DNA of 64,000 nt from Lethocerus indicus. Its lineage: Eukaryota > Arthropoda > Insecta > Hemiptera > Belostomatidae. This document shows, piece by piece, positions 47,659 to 60,900 of the stretch. Each line of letters starts with the position of its first letter. Within the stretch, counting starts at the first letter, position 1. The DNA lies in contig JACDQD010000102.1 in assembly GCA_019843655.1 (NCBI GenBank), positions 9,867,501 to 9,931,500 on the forward strand. Reading direction: 5' to 3'. The position numbers and the translations under genes are program-made. Below the pieces are notes generated by a model that had not been told where the DNA came from, made no database searches, and worked only from the letters and a program-made list of their open reading frames with translations.

Positions 47659-49730
47659 AATATAAATATAGTATATATACATATAATATTTTATAAGAGT
47701 GGTAATTACGACCATATAATTAGAAAATGTTGAGAGAAAATTACCGTGACGAAGCCTTTCGTCAGAAAACCCCCTCTTCTTAGCGTTTAATCACCAGCAG
47801 AAAATAGAAGAGTCAGTCTGAGTTCGTTTAAACAAGGATATGTCCATTCTGCTCCGGTGTGTTTAATTTGAGAGATTCATCATTAAAATTACAAGCACCT
47901 TTTTCAGATAGATTTTCTTCAGAGTCTCAACCACTAAATTGACTTCAGCTAAAAATTTTTAAGAATTTAATTTAGTTCAGAATTGTGACAATTACTCGCA
48001 AAAATGTGAGAATATGAGAATCCAAAACGGCCCCGAGGCCTCTTTAATTTAAAATTACGTGAACCTTTGACCAAACAAACTTCATAACATTTGTTATGAG
48101 TATATGTGCAGCGAGTTTTATTACAATCAATGAAGTGACTATGGTGATGGGAACTTCAGCCATTATTCAAGCGACTACATACGTAATGACTGAATAATGA
48201 ATACTACTGTAACTGTCGTAACACTAAATATTCAACCCCTTTTTGGTAACGGTAATGGATTTGTGCGGGTTTGTGGTTTGAGTTCCGGTTCGACCAAGTA
48301 AAATGCATCTTGAGCATCACTACAGCGTGCTGATAGAGATCATTCTCAAGGTATGTCTTAGCTTTGTTACTGTGACAGATTTATGAAAATCGTTAAATAC
48401 AATTTGTTTAAAGTACGATACTTTACCAGGGTTAGTAGGGCGATGATTGCCGGAAATATCGAGAGGGGGATGAAGGGGGCAGCAAGAGAGCACATGGTGC
48501 CGTCGACGTCCCCCTTAATTCGACCAAGTCCCGCATAGTATTTACATAGAATTATAACTTGGACTCCGAATATCAACTGTTTGACTCTACAGCCCAACAC
48601 CGACGTGTCGGCCAACTATCGACTGTATCAATAATTTGCGGTACAACTGGTACAAACTAAACGGCAACAACATACAGCGAGGGCGAAAATCAAATGCTTC
48701 GTTGTATATGAAAACTTTTAACTGTGGTCTGATTTACAACTTTAATGATGTCGGTTTCACCAATGAGATGTAGTTATAACTCTAATAGGTAAATAGGCAA
48801 AGTTGCGACTTTATTATACGAAAGTACAGTAATTATTCTTAGATTAAGCACGGGGCTTAGAATCTATTATCAAATAATTATTAGAAAAGTGATTAGAATG
48901 AAATTATCTAAACTATCCTTTCTAAAAGGCTTAGAAAACTATACTAAATATACTTTCGTGTTCTTCTGCAGTTTAGCGAATTTGTCTCTTACAAAATTAA
49001 ATTTTTGCACCCGTTATTTTAGTTTCGACGGCAGATAGTCCAGACGATAGAGTGTGTGACTAATACGCGAGTTGCTACATACCTATCTACTAAGGTAGAA
49101 ATAATATAGTTAAAATACGAGATGTGTCATGAATGGAAAAAACCATATTAAAAGGAAGAGGACTGTTACCAATGGCGGGATTTTCATTCGGTGACCCGAA
49201 ACGTTTCCGTTGCGTTACACAAATTACGTTCCCATTTTTTCGTCCTGCGTAGGGCCGTAATTTCTGATTTTCCTCTAGCCGAGGTAGGCATTTGCCGTAA
49301 CCGGGACAATTTAGTTATTTTCTTCGATTCGACTGCCGAGCAATTTGCAATTTTGGCACCCTCGAACTCTGTAACGGTAGTATAAAAAACTTCAACCCGC
49401 TAATGGAATAATATCGGGTGCCTCAACACGTTCTTATATCTAAGGACAATATAATTTCGATAGTATGGATACTATTAGGAATCGGTAGTGTTTAAATGAA
49501 GCCCCAACCACGCACATAAATACATATATAGAGGCAATCGTTTAACACGAAACCATGGGGACCAAAATATGTTTTCATGTTAAATTACCCGTACAAAACA
49601 CTCACAAACTTTTTAATGTCGTAATAACGTTTTGTGATGTGTGTATATAATGAGAACTTATCTATTGTGGCATAGCAAGAAGGAAATAAAGTGCGGGTCT
49701 TGTGAAAGCAGACAATTGTTGAAGGCGACC

Positions 49731-50600
49731 TGGTTCAATAGCTGGGGCGGTGGATTTCCGTCTGGGAATCGTCGAACGGAGGAGGGAAATGCATGCATAA
49801 GATAGCAAACCCTCCACCGGTTCACTACTTTCAAGACCGGACCAATTTTATCGCTTACCCCCCAAAAAAGAGCTCAAACCGGATTTTGAATTTATTCCAC
49901 CCGTTTTAAGAAGCGACTCTTTCCCTTACATGGTCTACCTTTCCTTACTCGGTTGATACACTCACGCCGGCTCGGGTTCCTTTCTCTTCTATCGGTCTGT
50001 GCAAATTCCAACTGCAAAGGTATGTAATTCGCATTGTTTTCATCATTATAGCCAGGGTAGTATTTATTGGCACTGGTGGGGGGATGGTCCATGCAGAAGT
50101 CATAAAACGGCCAGCCTTCCACTGTTGTTTAAATCAAGGTTTTTGCTCGATATTTATTCTAAAATTCTAGTTAATACATATTTAAAGCTATTATTGAGTG
50201 CACATCTATTGTTTTTGAAGTATTTTTTCATTTTGCATTAGTAATACACAATATAAGTTTATTATTAATACCGCTTCATATTAACAAAATGCTTTCTCAC
50301 TTCCGTTATGAGGCGCGAAGAAAAAAATATTAAGCGAACCCCAAGGAAATTGACTGTGCCAGCGGCGGTAGCGACCGGTTGAATGGACAATGTAAATTCA
50401 TTTTAGGGGGACCGTCGGGCTGGTATAATTGAACTGGGTAGAAATGCGCCGCCATTTTAATGAAGCCCGGCACAGCCGGCATTGGGCGCTGCTCGCATCA
50501 CGCATTCCTTCCTTAAGCCGGTCATAACATAGCAAATTCTTCTACAGTTCCCCCAATGGGAGGGAGGAGGGGGGAGGGAAAAGCCAACCGTTCCCAGAAT
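49731..50600. other. Mixed block with a purine-rich G-quadruplex motif
   Basis: GC-richer at 49731-49990 and 50330-50600. The second part holds CCGGC-ACA-GCCGG near 50466-50478 and the quadruplex motif at 50568-50588. No gene is supported. Confidence 0.55.
50568..50588 (+). other. Canonical G-quadruplex motif
   Basis: GGG-A-GGG-AGGA-GGGGGG-A-GGG fits the G3+N1-7 pattern within an all-purine tract. Confidence 0.85.
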
Positions 50601-50973
50601 AGAATATAGCACGCGTCACTTATTATTAATGCCCAATGCCTTAATAAACAAATAACAACTAGTCTTATAAACTGACTGTATTAGATACACTCTCTATCAT
50701 CGAGATTACTTATTAGTCTTATTTATTTATATATTTGCGAGTACTCTCGCGGAATTTTTTGTATTAACAGCACTTAAAACCGAAAATATAACAAAAGAAA
50801 CATAATAATATTAGATCGTTTTCTTCTTAAAAAAGAGGAATTAAATTATTATAATTATTTCATTGCTTACAGTGAGGTGATATTCCCGACTCTATTTAAT
50901 TACAATGGAACTACATATTCCCGCGAAATCAATCGCATTTAGAGTACAACGGTAAATATGATTCCGATAAAAG

Positions 50974-50991
50974 TATATATATATATATATT
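50974..50991. repeat. Short (TA)n array
   Basis: Nine TA units, uninterrupted. Confidence 0.95.
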
Positions 50992-51732
50992 TTAGAATTG
51001 TTTCAGATACTTATTTAATATAGGTAAAAGCAATTTGGAAGCTCTATCCATATTGGTTGGCAACAAATAAAACTTCGTGTTTCGGAATGCCTATAAAATG
51101 AAAATATTCCCCATTTTATTTTTCGAATATCTCAAAAACTCGAGGAAATTTTATATTTCCAATCATCTGGCGCTTTCCTTCAATCTACAATTTTACGTCG
51201 GTAAAAATATAAGAAATTGCGTAAATATATGAAGTGGAGGGGATGGAAAATAAATTACGTAATATTCTAGGCGCAAATAGGCAAAAAGACAAATCTATAA
51301 CGTGTATTTAGTAGTATAATAATCTGCATTCTTTTGGTCATAAAATGCTGTTCATAATAAGGAAATAATTCGTCCCTACAACGGCCTTCGGACCATTACA
51401 GATTAAAAAATGACCGCACCCAAACATAACACACACATAACAATGATATCTTCAGATACATTCTAGCATATTTTAATGTATTTCGTTATATTGGTTGTAA
51501 GTAAAATCCGACAATAACCTCTGTTTCTCCGATTGAGCCACCGCAAAGAAGGAAACGGGATAGTACAAAAAATGTTGATAAAGTTTAACCCGAGTTCTTT
51601 ACCGTTTCGGCCCGTCGGTTTTATTTTCTTTTTATCAGCGGTGCTCGTCAATAGGGGACGGGTATAGTCGTGCGTGCGTGTACCGTTGAGCGACATTGAA
51701 GGGGAAACAATATTAGGAAGTGAAGGGTAGAA

Positions 51733-51756
51733 AGAGAGAGAGAGAGAGAGAGAGAG
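51733..51756. repeat. (AG)n microsatellite
   Basis: Twelve AG units continue into degenerate GAG/GGGAGG words. Confidence 0.97.
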
Positions 51757-52562
51757 TGAGAGAGGGGAGGCGGGAAAATCAAGGAGGCTTTTATTAAATC
51801 GGGTCCTATATCTGGTAACTGTCAAGACCGCGGCTTGCCGGCACACGATTTTTATCCCGATGCTTATAAAACTGCTTATAAACACATCCATCAATCCAAA
51901 AGAAAGACAATAACGTACAGCCCACCGGCTGAAATTTCAGAACGGCCAGCATAACTGATTATAGTTTATGGGCACTCTTTTGAACATGGGTTCATCCTAA
52001 ATCCTAACGTATCATTATTTAATTTCATCGTTTGTTTAAAGACAGTGATACTTTCTTCAGATGTTTGAGATTCTGTTTCACATTACGCCGAAGTATGGAT
52101 CGGCTGTCGAGCTGTGGAGATGGCGAAAAGCCAAAAACGATCTACATCGCATAATAGACAAGAACGATGTACAGTTTCACTGGTGGTAATATCCAACAAT
52201 ATGCAACCTATTTATAAAAGTATTTAATTTTTATTTCTTTCAGAATAATTCAATGTCATGTCAACCTCTCAACGCATTGCCGTCTTTAGTCCACAGAAGC
52301 CCATTATTGTGTTTCGAAGTCTAAGAAGACCGTGCCAATATTTTGATTGAGGGCAGGTATGACCTGCCCAAGTGTTCAAATAACACTTGAACGTCCATTA
52401 GAATCCATTAAGCCAATTTGACTTGTGTCACGATGCTTCATTTAATATCCGACCGATACGTATCAATTGATACCAATCTGCATGGATATCTTGCTATGGA
52501 AATTGATAACGGAAGGGTTTCTCAGAATCTAATTATTATATGGGGAGAACAGATGCTGGTGG

Positions 52563-52566
<4 letters not shown>

Positions 52567-52617
<51 letters not shown>
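52567..52617. repeat. (GA)n microsatellite, longest GA array
   Basis: About 25 uninterrupted GA units. The R/E-repeat peptide translated from it is an artefact. Confidence 0.98.
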
Positions 52618-52619
<2 letters not shown>

Positions 52620-54980
52620 GTGAAGGAAGTGGGTAAGCGAGGTTGGTAGGGGGTGGTGTAATGGGTTAATCCGGTGCGGTATCCGCTTAAACACTATCAT
52701 TAAACTGATCCAACTGGATTAGACTCGGTCCTGGTTTATGTATAGGCTGCCCAATGGAGGATAGGCACCCGGCTCCCCACCCACCAGAAACATTCTAGAA
52801 CCGGCCGATTAATTTATTAGGACAATTATACAAGCTTCCGTATAGGACTCCAGCCTTAGAGCTCGCAATTTAGGATAGGCAGATAATTATTCTAAGATTC
52901 TGGAATTAGTAGTGGTTCACATCTGCTGAAGAAAAGGGCAAAGGGAATAATTACAGTATGTTATTATGCAAAAGAAAGAGGACCGATCACAGGATGATCC
53001 CCTTTTGATATAAAATAACAGGCACCACAATACGGGAGTAATCGAGGATATATTACAGTACTGTAAACGATATCGTTATGGAAAAATCAGTTATTAATAA
53101 GAATGGAAACGGATAAAGTTTGGTGTTCCATTTTTTTTCTTTTTATATACCTATAATTCATTCGCCAAAGTCACAAACGGAATCGTTTCTCGGAAAATGC
53201 ATTTGGCTGCGTCCCGACAAGAGTGGGCGCGCCTTTTCGCGAAGCGTCGTTATTTCTTATTCAACTAAATTCGGGAAAATTACACTGAATTTGTATGCCG
53301 TCTCTTGCATATTCATACGACGAAGAGGAGCTTGAAGCCTTGTATATAAATATTCATTGATTCGTTTCGCGGTAAAAAATGAAAAAAAGGAAGACCCCCT
53401 CCCCCCTTAACCTGTGGCGCTAAAAGTGATACCCGGCGCTAAAATAAATTTAGCCACACTATCTGAGACAGCCAACCACTAAAGAGTGATCAAATTTCTC
53501 AAATTACACATCCTTGAAGTTTTTTTCACCCTTCTGTTTTCACATCCCTTGATTCGATAAAAGTTCCGATATAATTGTTAACATATCAGTATAATGAAAG
53601 GTAACAGAATTGAATAATTTATAGTGCCAGAAAACTAATTATGTGTTGCCTCAAAAGTGTTTGAAATATTTCAATGCTTGAGCTGCTCTAATGGAAAGTA
53701 AAAAAACACTGTCAATAAGCAAACTATTTAAACTAGAATGGAGCCAGTTCGATTTGACCTTTTTCAGACCAGTTCTAAAACTACTTCCCGTTGTCTATTG
53801 CATATTCACCCCACATTTTATGTCTCGAATCGTTTAATATTCATTGAAATATGCAAATGAAAGGAAGTTTCGCTTGGATTATCGCAATCTCCAGTGTACA
53901 CATTACGATTTTTTTAATATTAGTTATTAACGAAATGAAATTTATCCATCCTGATTAGTTAAGCGTAGGTTTAATCCAGTTCTCACATTCTTGGAGTAAG
54001 CTTGAAGTTTGGGGAAGAATACCTGAGGTTCTTCAATTTTATAATATACTATGGTAATGGCTTCTGGAAAAGAGGCATAAATTAATTATCTCTCAATGAA
54101 GTGTCATTAACGAAATCTAGGTGTACGAAATTTTACTTATTGCAAGAATAGATTAAATGACACTTGAACAACATCTTGAAATGTTACAAAATGTATTTGT
54201 TTGTATCACTTAATGAGAGACATGGTCTCATTATTGTAGACGTGTACAACAAAAAATCGGTACACCTAGATAGCAGTAATTTTCTAATGGTACGATCTAA
54301 TATTATTATTAACAATCGATATAATTAATTCGATAGTTGTGAATACGAATAGATAGAATAGACTATTTATTTACGATGTAGCTGATAAATAAACATTCAC
54401 ATCACACACGGGCTTAGGAAAGGGGGTTCATCCTTCCTGGTTGCAATATCCAGAGGAGCAAAGGGAGAAACTGCTAGATTTAAGTTAGAGATATAAGTGT
54501 AAAAGCGGGGTGATATATGTAGATGACTTGACAGTTCGTAATCTAGCAACTGGATCTAGGTCGAACAAAAAGCTAAATCTAGTACTAGACCAGAAATAGC
54601 GGAGTGGGCAGTTTCGTATTTTGCCCCTTAACACTGATCCATTCGAGTGACAACCTTTTCTTGTAGCGTTAAGCTCAAAGTTTTTACTGTTGTTTCGTCG
54701 CCATATCTATTTCTCTTCTTTATAGCGTGACTCCATACCGTCGTCCTAAAAATATTTTGGGTGCGTATTATATTACATATTTATCTCTGTACATTTTTAC
54801 GTGTCAAATTACTACGTGATTTAGACGTAATTCTCAGAATGTCGCAGTCTTAGCGTCCAGTACATCATTCCTCTTTTACCTGGCTAATTTTTTCCTGTCA
54901 AACTAAAATTTTGAAAATAATCCTGAAGCGCTGCTGAGCTGATGCCACAAATAAATTAAGTCTTGTGTTTGAATACAGGC

Positions 54981-57900
54981 TGTTGATCTCCGAGTGCCGG
55001 CCCTAGAAACGTCCCCAAGTGCATGCACCACGTTGCACTCAGGCGCCTATACGAACCTTGTCATAACGATTCTACAACGTCGACCAGACAGGATGGGGGA
55101 GTTTGAAGAGCGTGAGAAGAGCGACGTGCGGCTCGCACTGATAAAGTGCGGGGGGGGGGGCAGTGCGCCGCTTATTATTACGCACTCGTCGAGAGTCACA
55201 AAGAGGGCCCGCCACACCCACAAGTGTCCCCTCAATAGTGTCTGTCTCACTGGAGCCCGGGCTACACTCGAGGCCCAATTCAAACGAGCAGAAACCTCGC
55301 ACAAAGGATTCCTTCACAAATACCAGTGCAAGTTGGCACCACAAAAAAATCCGATTCCAGTCAATATATCATAAATTGAGATTTGAGTGAATTAACTCGG
55401 AACCGCGTGGCAACTAAATTCTTACAGGGTCTTCCAATTAGGAACCATACCTTCAGCCTGTTCTGAGATGTTTTCTGCCTTCGTGTGAAAGTTATAATTT
55501 GGGGTTTTGAGTGTAATGTAATAATGAATCTGTTCTGTGTTATCTCTAGGCCGTTAAGACGCGTTTTCGTTGGGGGGATTTTTTCAACTGGTCAATATAG
55601 ATAATCATGGATTTCAGACGACTTTAAGTATGTACTAACAGATGCTAATATCGGCGAATCAAAAAAATATCCAGTTTTCAATCTGAGTGTTGCATTTCTT
55701 TAATGGGGTGACGAATTCAGTCCTGGAAAACTGTCGCATACTTGGGGTGACGGCGCGTTTGGGGCGAAAGATGAGGAGAAACGATTTTCCGTCTGACATT
55801 AGTTGCAATCGAGTTTTGGAGCGGAGAGATGGCTGGAGGGGGCTGGAGGGAGGTGAGGCGTACGGAGCGGAACGCTCAAATATTTGAGCGTCGGTCCCGA
55901 GGACGGGGTTAAAAACAGGGGGCGCAGTACAGGGCGCCGGTGTCTATGTTTGAACAGCACTTGTAGCGGCGGCCAGATGTTGGCTCATTTAACACAGGGA
56001 ATTAGCCGGCCTCCCTCCCCCTCATCCTCCTGTAGACACACCCGCCAGCACACCCGAGATACACCAACCGGTCCCAACGACCCGGGCACCCAATCACAAA
56101 GCAGAAAGGGAACCCACCCAGCGCCGGAGCCAAATTAAACCGACTCTGCCTAATGAAGTAAGAGAACCCCGGCGGACGAAACGGAAAACCCCTTTTATTT
56201 CCTTAAACTTACACATTTTACTTTACTCTCCCAGCTAATATTTTTAGGGGAAAGTTATGACGCGAAGGCGTCACTTAAACCGTCGCCTAATTGAAGAAGG
56301 CCACGACACCTCAAATTAAAAAACACGCTAATATTAATTCTACGCATACCATCTTCCATAATATCCAACAAGAAGAGCACAAACGCAGAAACTGATCGAA
56401 TCCTGCAGATACCGTCCAAAAGTCCAAATTGATTTAGAATAGCCCTGATCCTCAGCATAACATTTACGTTCTGAATGTCGCAGTGGATTCTAGGTATTTT
56501 AGCGCGAAGCTGTTCCGTGTAACGACAGAAATTAAATGTAGCGATCATTTTAAATTACGCCGGTAATAGGGCGTTACTGCTATACTTGGGACATTATGCA
56601 GCGGAATTAACGTTAAAACGACGAGGAGCGCATTTAATGGTTATACGCATTTGGCGCCATCAAAATAAAAACCGATACAAAAATTGAAAACCGTAAAGAT
56701 CGGGCCCGGAACATTTAAGCCGGATTAAAACTGGAAGAGTTCCAGAGGGAGGGAGAATCGTTCTGAGGGCGCGGATGTTGTATTGGAGCATCTATGTTCC
56801 AGCCGGTGCCCGGCCGGTTGGCGGTCGATTGCTTTCTGCTTAATCGGCAGCAAAACATGAAAGAAAATAGACCTACATTACTTGTTTTGTAGTGGTATGT
56901 TTCCGTCGAGAAAATTCCCGAATTAATGACAGGATGGATCCTGAAACATCCTGGATCCGGCCGGGGCCTGAGGTCTCAGTGAAAGGTGAGCGGCCCGAGT
57001 GACTGGATTTTATCGTGTCCCGGTCGTAAACGGAGATTGGCACGGGGATAAAACGGGCTGCAAAGTACCGACAGGAAAACTGGGTTAGTAGCCGAAACAA
57101 TCGGCAAGCAGTCGAGCCTAGACGGCAAGAAAACGTACCGGAAAGGAGGGACGAGGAAAGTCCTTGGCTGATACTTTTCTGTACAAAATAATATCTTTAT
57201 TTCAAATAGTAATGCGAAAAATTGTAGCAGGAAAATATAATAATGATTTCCAGTATATAAGTCATGCAAACTGAAATCGGAAATTAGTAATTTCTGGGAA
57301 GGACTACAAGGTTTCATTAGCCGTGCGATCTTATGTCTCCTCTTGCTATATATAGACATTATATATTCAGCAGTTTAGTGCTTTCTTTCATACTGAGGCA
57401 ATGCAAAACGCATGTAACCGTCTATTAACGGTTTAAGGCTACAGCTCTCAGTGTGAATTTGGGATCAGAGTGGGATGGCACTTATTATAGCTCGATAAAC
57501 CCCACTACAGCCCCGGTTCCCGGTGGCGGATTGATTTTCAGGTAAATACGACGAAGTAATTCAGGCTCACGCCTCGTAAAAACTGGAGTTGAAACGTGCC
57601 AATTGATTCGGGCGGGGAATCCGCCAATCTAAAATTGAACATTGCGATAATTTGTACCGACTGGGCGTGCAGTGGGGCGTGAATTGAGTTCCGATTTCAA
57701 GCCCCTGGAAGGATACGTCCCGCCAAGTGTTCGGTTCATATTTCAACGGGTCGTTATTTGTTGGCCCTCTGAGGAGAGTCAATATTGGGGGAATGGCCGG
57801 GGGTTTATATTTCTGGAGTTTGGAACACAAAGTGTTGGGCGAGCGGGCAGCGGCCCGCTTTGAAGGTGTGTCCCGTAGGTTTGAAGTGTTGAAAGCACCC

Positions 57901-58110
57901 TCTTCTATAAAACCGACCCTCTCTTTCGCCTCTTTCTTTTCTTTGACTATCCCATTCTTTGTTTCTCTTTACACTCCTGTTCCATTTCAGTTTTCCGTGC
58001 TGACATCGACTTCGTTCCTGCCCTTTCCTCTGTGTTACGAATTATTTTTAATTATTTTTCCGCCCTCTCCGTGTCCACTATCGCATACCTCCCCTGTACG
58101 AATCAATTTA
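54981..58110. other. GC-rich cluster of blocks without a supportable gene
   Basis: This is the broadest CpG-rich part of the window: 55000-55330, 55740-56170, 56560-57160 and 57480-57900, with AT-rich gaps. It contains G11 at 55150-55160, a two-copy GGCTGGAGGG repeat at 55831-55850, the 20-bp palindrome at 55872-55891 and a 7-bp inverted repeat CAGGATG/CATCCTG at 56930-56953. Open frames of 126, 127 and 131 codons occur in different frames and strands with no known domain. Confidence 0.55.
55872..55891. other. Perfect 20-bp palindrome
   Basis: ACGCTCAAATATTTGAGCGT is fully self-complementary (10-bp arms, no spacer). It lies in a CpG-rich block and could be a symmetric protein-binding site or a cruciform-prone element. 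Confidence 0.92.
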
Positions 58111-60900
58111 TTCTCAACGTAGTTGCGCCACAGTACGGAAACTACTCTGTGTAAGTTTCTAACTAAAACTAAACAAATATTTTCAGTTACATTTGTAACA
58201 CTTTAATAATTTACCATTTTATTATACTAATTTGAGAACAGACGTTTTAATCCATTTTATGGAAAGCAAATTTATTATTAAAGCAGTAGGCCTATAAAGG
58301 TTCGCCGATAGTTTTTCGACACAAATTATCATTTCCAAGTTTGTAAAATTTCGCATTCCTACAATTAGATTTGTACATACAGTTGAAGGTAAAAACGTAG
58401 GAAAGAACTCATGGCGAATTCTTAATTCCCTTTAGCGGGAACAGGCTTGTTGTGGAATAAAACCTGCAGTTTGTTTCAACTTGTTTGCACTTAAACTCCT
58501 AATGTGCCATTCCTTCCATTGCGGTTCTTTTCTACATTGGGTAGTGACAGTCCACATTTCTGCACTAACAATTTTCTAATATTAGACGCACTAAAATTAT
58601 GTGTGGCAATATAAGCCGACAATATTTCGGTTCGTTGAACCTAATGATATGTGCCTCATGTACCTTTAAAACATTTTCAAGGATGTCGCATCCATCGGTT
58701 TTAAAGAAACAGTTTATTTGTTATACTGAATATTGGGTTGTAGTAAATATATTTTATTAAAATTCGACAGGATTTAAAAATAGTAATATGTATTCACTAA
58801 AGTCTATTCTGACATCTTCAGATTCGCCCCTTATTTCTGGTAAAGTGGTGCGCCTCGTCATTAGCCAATGTCGTCCCATTACTAGCGCATTTCCCGCTCC
58901 CTGTGACGTGTTGTTTATTCGCTACTACACTCGGCGAAGCATCCGAGGTATTTCTGAATTCTATTTTGGCGCCTCGACGAAAACTTTCGGCACTGTTCTA
59001 AACTGACGCGCCGGCCCCGCGCCCGAAGTTCAACAATAGAAGTACAACTAAAAGTAGTTTTTTCAGGACGGAAATATCGTCCTAAACACACACACACACA
59101 CAAGCGCGCACGCGAGTTCCTTAGATAAACGCTCGGTTCCATTTCAAAACGAACTATTCCTCACGCGTGTTCCCATTCTCAAATGATTACCCGTTCATTG
59201 AACCTTCATTCATCGAAACCTTTCTCAACTTATATATATTATCTGTGTGCGTATGTGTGCGTGTGTTCCACATGACAATGTCATAGATGGATCGGTTCGC
59301 GAGTTGGCAAAGAATACTCGAAGGCTTGAAACCTAGTCTGGTAACAACGCCACAGTTGTAGGGTAGAAGGGTAGTTGAAGGGTTGGCCGTTGAGTTTTCG
59401 GCCGCCATCGATAGAAAATCGAATTGGCGCGTCGATAAATTTAATTTACCGCAGTCAATATCAATGGTATCCGAGAGATGGGCGGCTGTCTCCTTAGCTG
59501 TGTAATTTTAAGTTTTCTCGACGGGGGCGGCGGGTAAATATTTGTAGATGTCGGTGAGGGTCCGAGGGGTGCCCCCAACCTTCCCCCACTAATGGTTTCT
59601 ACCAGGATCCAGCCTCGATTAGTGGCCTTCGATTTACCCCCATTAATCGAACGCCCATTTTAGATTTTGTATCAATCATGTCCTCTCATTTATTTGTTCG
59701 AGTCCTTAAGCATGTATGATTGGTGTGGGGTGTGAGGTTACAAGTTCCCTCGACGACTTCCCACACAATATATTTGGTTATTGTCATTTACAATAACATA
59801 ATAAAAATGGCCCCCGTTTTGCCTGATGAAAAACCCACTGAAGAATAACTAATATAAGGAAAATATAGATTTTGTCTGTGTATAGAAAAATATTTAAAGA
59901 AAAAGTAATTTTTTAAGAAGGCTTTTTTCGTTAGCAAATTAACGTTCGTATTCGTTAACTATTTTTCAATTAGCAGATTAAAAAGTAATGATCAGAAAGA
60001 ATTATATTGACTATTATTTCGTTTGATTTGGTGAGGTGTATTTTATTGAACATGACCAAATTAAGAGATACGTCCTCCACTTTTTATTTTCTTTTATTAC
60101 CTTAAATTTTATAAACAAATTTCAAATTAAGTTTCTTTCGTCTCTGGGGATCCGTTTGGAACGCAAACGTTCTCTTGCATAAATAAATGGGGGATTGTAA
60201 TAATCTTTAATATTATTTCTTAATTCCCTCTCTTTTGTAATGCTTCCGAATGAAGAAATGGCAGTAAAATCATCTTCCCGTTTGTATTTTTATAAGGCGA
60301 CTATATTTTCCTCTGATTTTATTGTCCAGAATTAAATTGGCGCAGGTTAAATATTTTTAATTCTGAACGGCAACAGTTTAATTAATTAAAATACGTCGGA
60401 ATGACGGAAATATTCTGGAAATATATTTTCGTTCTATTTCAAATCGTGCTCCCTGTCTACACTAGGATGTCTGTAACATTTCCTTGCACAAAGCCATTAG
60501 ATATCATTGGGTCTAATTCTGGAAGTATATATAAGCAGCTTAATTACTGTCCCCCAATGAGGACATACTGGCAACTTTCCTAAACCACGATATAGTACTC
60601 CTTTTTTAAAAATAACTGTATTTTAATTCAATTATCTTAATAACTGCGCATTATAAATTTCTCCATCAACTGAATGCCAGAAAATATTTTCCAAAATAAT
60701 TTGTTATCTCAATACGGGAACTTCTAAATAAAAAGCCGATCAAAAATCGGATTTCATAATAGTTATATTTCAAAGACTATGGTGGTTATTACATGGTTAC
60801 TACATAGCTGTTAAATGTATTACATTAATTTATTTATTCAATAAATGATGATTGAGCGTCCAACAAAAATTTTCAGTACATAATGTAAAGAGAGGTTTTT
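58111..60900. other. AT-rich noncoding tract with a central GC-rich patch
   Basis: GC-richer at 58840-59180 and 59400-59680, otherwise AT-rich. It contains a CA array (59085-59102), a 6-bp hairpin just before it (59064-59082) and the 12-bp palindrome TTAATTAATTAA at 60378-60389. No gene is supported. Confidence 0.65.
59085..59102. repeat. Short (CA)n microsatellite
   Basis: About nine CA units are visible directly, followed by a GCGCGCACGCG stretch. Confidence 0.95.

Larger units (their letters stand above)
45721..49730. other. AT-rich noncoding tract
   Basis: Unique AT-rich DNA with the 46351-46380 duplication and the (TA)n array at 47619-47655. The minus-strand open frame of 104 codons (47130-47444) is cysteine-rich and hydrophobic without a recognisable domain. 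No gene is supported. Confidence 0.7.
50601..54980. other. AT-rich noncoding tract with TA and GA arrays
   Basis: It includes a short TA array (50974-50991), two GA arrays (51733-51756, 52567-52617) and a 9-bp interrupted inverted repeat at 54211-54233. The longest open frame of the window (143 codons, minus, 51463-51894) crosses the first GA array, which supplies S/L repeats and suppresses stops. A perfect 14-bp palindrome TTACAGTACTGTAA lies at 53053-53066. No gene is supported. Confidence 0.7.

Noticed and set aside
51463..51894. 143-codon open frame on the minus strand, the longest in the window
   Set aside because: It crosses a GA array that encodes S/L repeats and suppresses stops. The rest has no domain, and the length is at the chance maximum.
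53053..53066. 14-bp palindrome TTACAGTACTGTAA
   Set aside because: Several 7-bp-arm palindromes are expected by chance in 64 kb, and the AT-rich surroundings give no extra support.
54994..55374. 126-codon plus-strand open frame
   Set aside because: Frames on the other strand (85 and 90 codons) are open over the same bases, and it contains a G11 run. No domain is seen.
57727..58122. 131-codon plus-strand open frame with a hydrophobic C-terminal half
   Set aside because: The F/L/S-rich half is translation of a TTTC/CTCT pyrimidine tract, not a convincing membrane protein.
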